From Streptosporangium oxazolinicum (GTDB taxonomy: Bacteria > Actinomycetota > Actinomycetes > Streptosporangiales > Streptosporangiaceae): a DNA stretch of 64,000 nucleotides. Made by a program: the position numbers and the translations under genes. Below, piece after piece: positions 52,976 to 61,900 of the stretch. Position 1 is the stretch's first letter. Each line of letters begins with the position of its first letter. Location: assembly GCF_039537505.1 (NCBI RefSeq), contig NZ_BAABAQ010000009.1, positions 248,001 to 312,000 on the forward strand. Reading direction: 5' to 3'. The notes beneath the pieces were generated by a model, which saw only the letters and a program-made list of their open reading frames with translations, had not been told where the DNA came from and made no database searches.

Positions 52976-55900
52976 GTGCGGGAACAGCAGCAGGACGTTG
53001 CACGACGGCGCGAACTGATGCGGCGGATGATGGCCGAGGCGGGGCTCGGCCTCGACAAGGACCGCATCACCCCACGCCGCTCCGGTGGACCCGCCCCGCT
53101 GTCCTACGCGCAGCAGAGCATGTGGCTGCACCACCGGACGTTCCCCGCGAGCCCCGCCTACAACGTGTGCCTGCTGGTACGCATGTCGGGCGCGCTCGAC
53201 ACCGAGGCGCTCCGCGAGGCGTTGCGCGCCCTCCTGCGCAGGCACGCGGTGCTGCGTACCCTCTACGACGAGAACGACGACGGGACACCGTTCCAGCACG
53301 TCGTCGCCGACGACTCCCTCGACCTGCCGGTGCGCGACCACGCCGAGGACGACGCCGAGGCGTACGCCGAACGGCTCGCGGCGCTCCCCTTCGACCTGCG
53401 CGCCGACCGGCCGATCCGGCTCGAACTGCTCCGGCTCGGCACCGAGGAGTACGCCCTGGTCCTGGTCGTGCACCACATCGCCTGGGACGGCATGACCTGG
53501 GGGTCGCTGTCGCGCGACCTGTCGGCCCTGTACCGCGCCGCCGTCTCCGGGGAGCCGCACGGCCTGCCCACGCTGACCGTCCACTATCCCGACTTCGCCG
53601 CCTGGGAGCAGGACCGCCCGCACCCGGCGGAGGAGATGGACTACTGGCGGCGGCGCCTCGACCCGCCGCCCGCCCCCCTCGACCTGCCCGCCGACCGCCC
53701 GCGCGGCGCGACCGCGTCCGAGCGCGGCGGGCGCCGGGCCCGCCGCTTCGACGACGCCGTCACCGCCGGGATGCGGGAGCTGGCCGCGCGGGAGAACCTC
53801 ACCCCGTACATGGTGATGCTCGCCGCCCACGCCGTGCTCCTGCACCGCTACACCGGCGCGACCGACATCGCGATCGGCTCGGCCGTGATGAACCGCGAGC
53901 ACACCGAGATCGAGCGGCTGGCCGGGAACTTCGGCAACACCCTCGTGCTGCGTACCGACCTGTCCGGCGCCCCCACCTTCCGCGAGGTCCTGCGCCGGGT
54001 CCGCGACACCTGCACCGAGGGGTTCGCGAACCGGACCCTGCCCTACGACAGGATCGTGCAGGAGCTGCGGCCCGCCCGCAGGCGCGGCGGCTCGCCGTTC
54101 TTCGACACCATGCTGCTGTTCCTCGCCCAGGAGATCGGCGAGCTGGACCTGCCCGGCGTCACCACGGGCTGGACGCACATCCACAACGGCACCACCCACT
54201 TCGACCTGTCGCTGGAGGCGTTCGTCCGGTCCCAGGGGATGACCGTCGAGGCCACCTTCCGGCGCGAGCTGTTCGACGACGAGCGCGTCGACGCCCTCCT
54301 CGCCCACCTGGAGACGCTGCTCGGCGACGCGGTGAGCCGTCCCGACCTGCGGATCGCCGACCTGGAGCTGCTCGGCGCGGCCGAGTCCGCCCTGCTGGCG
54401 GGGTGGAACGACACCGCGACCCCCGTCCCGGACACGACGGTGACCTCCCTGTTCGAGGAGCAGGTCGCCCGCACCCCCGGCGCGGTCGCCGTCGAGGGCG
54501 CCGGCGGGGCCACGCTCACCTACGCGGAGCTGGACCTGCGGGCCTCCGCCCTCGCCCGGCTGCTGCGCGAGCGCGGCGCCGGACCCGGCCGGGTCGTCGC
54601 GCTCGCCCTGCCCCGCACCCCCGACCTGGTGGTCGCGCTGCTCGCCGTGCTGAAGTCGGGCGCCGCCTACCTGCCGCTGGACCTGGACCACCCGGCCGAC
54701 CGGCTCGCCTACATGATCCGGGACGCGGCCCCGCTCTGCGCGATCGCGACCCCGGAGACCGCCGCCCTCCTCCCGCCGGGGACCGAGACGCTGACCCCGG
54801 GCGACGCCTCCCCCGGCACGAAGGAGCCGTCGCATCCGGTCCGGGGCGGCGACCTGGCGTACGTCATCTACACCTCGGGCTCCACCGGACGGCCCAAGGG
54901 CGTGGCCATCCCGCACTCCGCGCTCACCGCCTTCCTCGCCACCATGGGGGAGCGCCTCGCCCTGGACGCCGCCGACCGGCTGGTCGCGGTGACCACGATC
55001 GCCTTCGACATCGCCGCGCTGGAGCTGTACGTGCCGCTGATCAGCGGCGCCACCGTCGTGCTCGCCGGACGCGAGACCGTGCGCGACCCCGCCGCGCTGG
55101 GCGCGCTGCTCGCCGGGGCGACCGTCGTCCAGGGCACCCCGTCGCTGCTGGGCTCGCTGGACCCGGCCGCGCTGCGCGGCCTGCGGGTGCTCGTCGGCGG
55201 CGAGGCGCTCCCGTCCGCGCTCGCCGCGACCCTGCACGCGGTGGCGGCGTCGGCCGTGAACGTGTACGGGCCGACCGAGGCGACGATCTGGGCGACCTCC
55301 GCCGAACTGCCGTCGTCCGGGATCGGCACGCCGTTCCCCAACACCCGCGCGTACGTCCTGGACGCCGCGCTGCGCCCCGCCCCGGTCGGCGTCCCCGGCG
55401 AGCTCTACCTCGCCGGGACGCAGCTGGCCCGAGGCTACGCGGGCAGGCCGGGCCTGACCGCGGAACGCTTCGTCGCCGACCCCCTCGGCCCGCCCGGCGA
55501 GCGCATGTACCGCACCGGCGACCTGGCCCGGTGGGGCCGTGACGGGACGCTGGAGTACCTGGGACGCACCGACGACCAGGTGAAGATCCGAGGGTTCCGC
55601 ATCGAGCCCGCCGAGGTGCAGGCCGTGCTCGCCGCCTGCCCCGGCGTCGCCCAGGCCGCCGTCGTGGTCCGCGAGGACACACCGGGCGAGAAGCGGCTCG
55701 TCGCGTACGTCGTGCCGGACGGCGACCTCGACGACGCGGACCTGCGGGCGGCGGCGGCCGAGGCGCTGCCCGAGTACATGCTTCCCGCCGCGACGGTCCG
55801 CCTTGAGGCGCTGCCGCGCACCGTCAACGGCAAACTCGACCGGGCCGCGCTGCCCGCGCCCGAGGTGCGGGTGTCGAGCCGGGGGCCCCGCGACGACCGC

Positions 55901-58900
55901 GAGGCGACGCTGTGCGCGGTCTTCGCCGAGAACCTCGGCCTGGACGCGGTGGGCATCGACGACGACTTCTTCGCCCTGGGCGGCCACTCCCTGCTCGCCA
56001 CCCGCCTCGCCGGACGGGTGCGCGCCGCGCTCGACGCGGAGCTCACCATCGCCGACGTCTTCGAGGCGCCCACGGTCGCCACGCTGGCGCCCCGGCTGGT
56101 GCGGGGCGCCCGGCCGAGGGTCCGCGACGTGACCCGGCCCGGGATCGTCCCCGCCTCGCCCGCCCAGCGCGGCTTCTGGTTCGAGGAACGCCTGCGCGGC
56201 CCCTCGGCCGCCGACGCGCTGCCGCTCGGCCTGCGCCTGTACGGGCCGGTCGACGTCGACGCGCTGTGCGCCGCGTTCGCCGACGTCGTCGCCCGGCACG
56301 AGGCGCTGCGCACCCTGCTGGAGGAGGGCCCCGACGGGCTGCCGGTCCAGCGCGTCCTCGACACCGGCGAGGCCGCCTTCGACGTGGTGGACGCGCGCGG
56401 CTGGTCCGAGGAGCGGCTGCGCGCGGCCGAGACGAGGGCCGCCTCGCACGTCTTCGACCTCGGGACCGACCTGCCCATCCGGGCGACCCTGCTGCGGGTC
56501 TCCGCCGAGGAGTCCGTGCTCGTCGTGCTCCAGCACCACGCCGCCGCCGACGAGTGGTCGTTCACCCCGCTGCTCGCCGACCTGTCGCGCGCCTACACCG
56601 CCCGCGCCTCGGGCACCGCGCCGGACTGGGCGCCGCTGCCCGTGCAGTACGCCGACTACGCCGTCTGGCGGAGCGAGTCCCCGGCCCCCACCGGCCAGCT
56701 CGACTTCTGGGAGCGCACGCTGCGCGGGCTGCCCGAGGAGAGCGCGCCGCCGCCCGACCGGCCCCGCCCCGCCGAGGCGAGCCACCGGGGCGGGCTCGCG
56801 CCGTTCCGGCTGCCGCTGGCCGGGGCGCGACGGCTCGCCCTGGAGACCGGCACCAGCGTCTTCATGGTCCTGCACGCCGCCGTGGCCGCGCTCCTGCACC
56901 GGGCCGGTGCGGGCGACGACGTGGCACTCGGCTCGCCCATCGCGGGCCGCGCCGACGAGGACCTCGCGGACCTGGTCGGCGTGTTCGTCAACCTCGTCGT
57001 GCTGCGCACCGACCTGACCGGCGACCCGACCTTCACCGAGCTCCTGGAGCGGGTCCGCCGCACCGACCTGGCCGCCTTCTCCAACGCGGACGTGCCGTTC
57101 GAGCAGGTCGTGGAGCGGCTCGCCCCCGAACGCTCGCTCGCCCGCAGCCCGCTGTTCCAGGTGATGATCGTCCACCAGCGGCTGGAGGACGTGCGGCTGC
57201 GGCTGCCCGGCGTGCGCGCCGAACCGTTCCTGCCCGAGACCGGCGGCGTCAAGTTCGACCTGGACATCTACTTCGCCGAGGGCGAGGAGCTGATCGAGGG
57301 GTTCGTCGCCTACGCCACCGACTTCTTCGACGCCGAGACCGTCACCGGCATGCTCACCGAACTCGGCGAGCTGCTCGACCAGGCGACCGAGGACCCGGCG
57401 CGGCGCCTGTCGTCGCTCGGTACCCCGCCCGCGCGCCCCGACACCGCCCGCGAGTTCGCCCCGCTCACCGTCGCCCAGCGGTTCGAGGCGCAGGTGGCGC
57501 GCACCCCGCACGCCACGGCCGTCGTCTCCGGTGGCGTCCCCGGCGACGGTGGCGGGCTCACGCTCAGCTACGCCGAGCTGGACGAGCGCGCCGAGGCCCT
57601 CGCCGACCGGCTCGCCGCAGTGGGGGTGGGTCCCGAGGAGGTCGTCGCGATCGCGCTGCCCCGATCGGCCGAGTTCGTCGTCGCCCTGCTCGCCGTGCTC
57701 AAGACCGGCGCGGCCTATCTGCCGATCGACACGACCTACCCGCGCTCCAGGATCGACCTGATGCTCGACACCGTCAGGCCGCTGCTGGTCCTCGGCGCCG
57801 ACGAGCCGCTCGCGGACGCCCCGCCCCGCGCCGGGGTCACCGTCCACCCCGGCCACCCCGCGTACGTGATCTTCACCTCGGGGTCCACCGGGACCCCGAA
57901 GGCCGTCGTCGGCACCCAGCGGGCGCTGGCCAACCGGCTCGCCTGGGGCGCGGACCTCGCCCCCACCGGCGTACGGGTCGCCAAGAGCTCACCGGCCTTC
58001 ATCGACGGCAGCACCGAGCTGCTCGGCGGCCTCGTCGCCGGTGACACCGTCGTCGTCGCGGACGACGACACCGCCACCGACGCGCTCGCCCTGGCCGAGC
58101 TGATCCACCGTCACGGGGTGAACCTGGTGACGGTCGTGCCAAGCCTGCTGGCCGCGCTCATGGAGACCGGGGAACAGGCCGGGGAGGCCGGAGAGCCCGG
58201 GGGCCTCGGCTCGGTGACCACGTGGGTGAGCAGCGGCGAGGCCCTGCCCGCCGCCCTGGCCGAGCGGGTCCCCGCCCGGCTCGTCAACCTGTACGGCTGC
58301 TCGGAGGCGGCCGGGGACAGCCTGATCGCCGAGGGCGCCGGAGGGCTGGTCCCGATCGCCAACACCGTGGCGTACGTCCTGGACGCCGGGCTCCGCGAGG
58401 TCCCGGTCGGCGAGCTCTACCTCGCCGGGGACGGCCTGGCGCGCGGGTATCTCGGCGACCCGGCCCGCACCGCGGAGCGGTTCGTGGCCAGCCCCTTCGG
58501 CCCGCCGGGATCGCGGCTCTACCGCACCGGCGACCGGGTGCGCCGCCGCCGCGACGGCACCCTGGAGTTCCTGGGCCGGGCCGACGACCAGATCAAGATC
58601 CGCGGCTTCCGCATCGAGCCGGGGGAGGTGGAGGCGGTGCTCGCCGCGCAGCCCGGCGTGCGTCAGGCGGCCGTGGCGGCCCGCTCGGGGCCGCGCCTCG
58701 TCGGCTACGTCGTGGGCGACCCGGGCCTCGACTTCGACGTGCTGCGGGTCCGGCTCGGGGAGATCCTGCCGGACCACCTCGTCCCCTCGGTGCTCGTCGG
58801 TCTCGACCGGCTGCCGCGCACTCCCAACGGCAAGCTCGACCGCCGCGCGCTGCCCGAGCCCGCCGTCCGCGAGGGCAGGGCGCCGCGAGCCGGCGCCGAG

Positions 58901-61900
58901 ACCGCCCTCGCCGGGCTCGTCGCCGAGATCCTCGGGCGCGACGGCGTCAACGCCGACGACGACTTCTTCCGCACCGGCGGCGACAGCATCAGCGCGGCCC
59001 TGCTCGTGGGACGCGCCCGCCGCGCGGGCCTGCCCTTCACCGTCCGCGACGTCTTCCGGCTGCGTACGGTCGAGGCCCTGGCCAGGGTCGCGGCCATCTC
59101 CGACGGCGCGCCCGCGCGAGGTGGTGTGCCCGCGCAGAGCGGTACGCCCGCGCGAGGTGACACGCCTGCGCGAGGCGACGTGCCCGCCGGGGACGTGACG
59201 GTCCCGTCCGGGACGGACGCGACGGCCCCGTCCGATGACGCGCCGGTTCTCTCCGGTGAGGTCGTGGCGGGCGGGCCGGTGGGGGAGCGGGCCGAGCTGC
59301 CGCTGTCGCCGCTGCAGGAAGGGCTGCTCTTCCACCTGATGCTCGCCGGTGAGGACCGCGACATCTACGTCCAGCAGGCCGTGGTGACCCTGTCCGGGCC
59401 CGTCGAGGCCGACCGGCTGGCCGGGGCCGCGCGCGAGGTGCTGCTGAAGTTCCCCAATCTGCGGGCCGGGTTCCGCACCGACGGCGGCCGTACCGCGCAG
59501 TTCGTCCCCGAACACTTCGAGGTCGACTGGACCTACGCCGAGACCGGCGACCCGGAGGCGCTGGAGGCGTTCGTCGAGGCCCAGCGCGCCCGGCCGTTCG
59601 TCCCCGACGAGCCGCCGCTGATCCGCTTCGCGCTGGCCAGGGTGGGCGAGGACGACTTCCGGCTGGTGCTCACCTCCGAGCTGATCCTGCTGGACGGCTG
59701 GTCGGGCGGCCTGCTCGTCACCTCGCTGCTGGAGTTCTACACCGACGCGCGCACCGAGCGCGCCCGGCCCGCGGTCCCCTTCCACGCCTACCTCGACTGG
59801 GTGAACGGGCAGGACCGGCAGGCCACGATCAAGACGTGGGGCCGCAGCCTGGAGGGGCTCGACGAGCCGACCCTGCTCAGGCCGGAGCTGGCCGGCCGCC
59901 CCGCCGACCTCGCCACCGCGGGGGAGATCCACCGCGCGCTGCCCGGGGACCTCGCCGCCCGGCTCGGCGCCCTCGCCCGCGAGTCCGGCCTCACCCTCGG
60001 CACCCTGTACGAGAGCGCCTGGGGGCTGCTGCTGGCCGGTCTCACCGGCCGCGACGACGTGGTCTTCGGCGTCTCGGTCTCCGGCCGCCACCCCGACGTC
60101 GACGGCGTCGAGTCCGTCGTCGGCCTGCTGTTCAACACCGTCCCCGTCCGGGTGCGCGCCTCGGCGGCCGACCCGTTGCGTACCGTCCTGGAGCGGGTGC
60201 AGACGTTCCAGTCGGAGCTGTTCGACCACTCCTACGTCGCGCTCGCCGACGTGCAGCGGGTGACGGGCCTCGGGACCCTCTTCGACACCCTCTTCGTGTT
60301 CCAGAACTTCCCCGGCATGCCCACCGGGCGCGGTTTCGGCCCCGGCGGCGACGTGCGGGTGACCGGCCGCCAGGTGCGCGACGCCACTCACTACCCGGTC
60401 ACCATGGTCGTCGAGCCCGGCGCGGGCCTGCGCGTCATGTACCGGGGCGACGCCTTCACCGAGGCCGAGGCCGGACGGCTCACCGACCGGTACGTGCGCG
60501 TCCTGGAGACCCTCGCCACCGCGCCCGAGACCCCCTGCCACCGGCTCGACCTGCTCCTGCCCGACGAGCACGACCGGCTGCGCCGTGACTGGGCCGAGGC
60601 CGAGCGGTTCGTCCCCGGCCTCACCATCGCCGAACTGCTCGCCGAGCAGGCCGCGCGCACCCCGGACGAGCTCGCCCTGGTCTCCCAGCCGGACACGCGG
60701 CTCACCTACGCCGAGCTGGACGCCGCCGTCAACCGCCTGGCCCGGCTGCTGAAGGCGCACGGGGCCGGTCCCGAACGCGTGGTCGCCCTCGCCCTGCCCC
60801 GCTCCGCGGAGATGGTCGTCGCGCTGTTCGCGGTGCTCAAGACGGGTGCCGCCTACCTTCCCCTGGAACTGGACTACCCGGCCGACCGGCTCGACTTCAT
60901 GCTGGCCGACGCCGCCCCCGTCTGCCTGGTCTCGCACCGCGACATCGCCGCCGGGCTGGCGATGCCCGGCTCCTCGATCCCGCTCGACGACCCCGCCGTG
61001 CGGGAGACGCTGGCGGGCCTGCCCGGCACCGAGCTGACCGCGGAGGAGCTGCCCGGCTTCGGCAGGGACGTGCCGGGACGGCTGGAGCACCCGGCGTACG
61101 TGATCTACACCTCCGGGTCCACCGGGCGTCCCAAGGGCGTGGTCACCCCCTACCGGGGTCTGACCAACATGCAGTTCAACCACCGGGCCAACATCTTCGA
61201 CCCGGTGGTGGCCTCCGCGGGGCGGCGGCTGCGGATCGCGCACACCGTGTCGTTCTCCTTCGACATGTCGTGGGAGGAGCTGCTCTGGCTCATCGAGGGC
61301 CACGAGGTGCACGTCTGCGACGAGGAACTGCGGCGCGACGCCGAGGCGCTCACCGAGTACCTGCGGCGCCACCGGATCGACGTCGTCAACGTGACGCCGA
61401 CCTACGCGCAGCAGCTCCTGGAGGAGGGCCTGCTCGACGGCGAGCACCGCCCCCCGCTCGTGCTGCTGGGCGGCGAGGCCGTCCCGGCCGCCGTGTGGGA
61501 CCGGCTCGCGGCGGCCGAGGGGGTGCTCGGCTACAACCTCTACGGCCCGACCGAATACACCATCAACACGCTGGGCGGCGGCACCGAGGACAGCGCCACG
61601 CCCACGGTCGGCAAGCCGATCTGGAACACCCGGGGCTACGTGCTCGACGGCTGGCTGCGCCCGGTCCCGCCCGGCGCGCCGGGGGAGCTCTACATCGCCG
61701 GAGCCGGTCTGGCCCGGGGCTACCTCGACCGGCCGGGCCTGACCGCCGAGCGTTTCGTCGCCGACCCGTTCGGCGGCGGCCGGATGTACCGCACCGGCGA
61801 CCTCGTACGGGTGCGCCAGGACGGCAACATCGACTTCCTCGGCCGTACCGACGAGCAGGTGAAGATCCGCGGCTACCGGGTCGAGCTGGAGGAGGTCGAG

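Noticed and set aside
48441..52976. 2,3-dihydroxybenzoate pathway (EntC/EntB/EntA)
   Set aside because: No EntB or EntA homologue; the chorismate enzyme is MbtI-like and the ligase has salicylate-type pocket residues.
52942..55542. A plus-strand 866-aa frame over the start of the giant NRPS
   Set aside because: Arg/Pro/Ala-rich shadow; the motifs HHIAWDG and YTSGSTGRPKG lie in the frame starting at 52976, which stays open to the window end.
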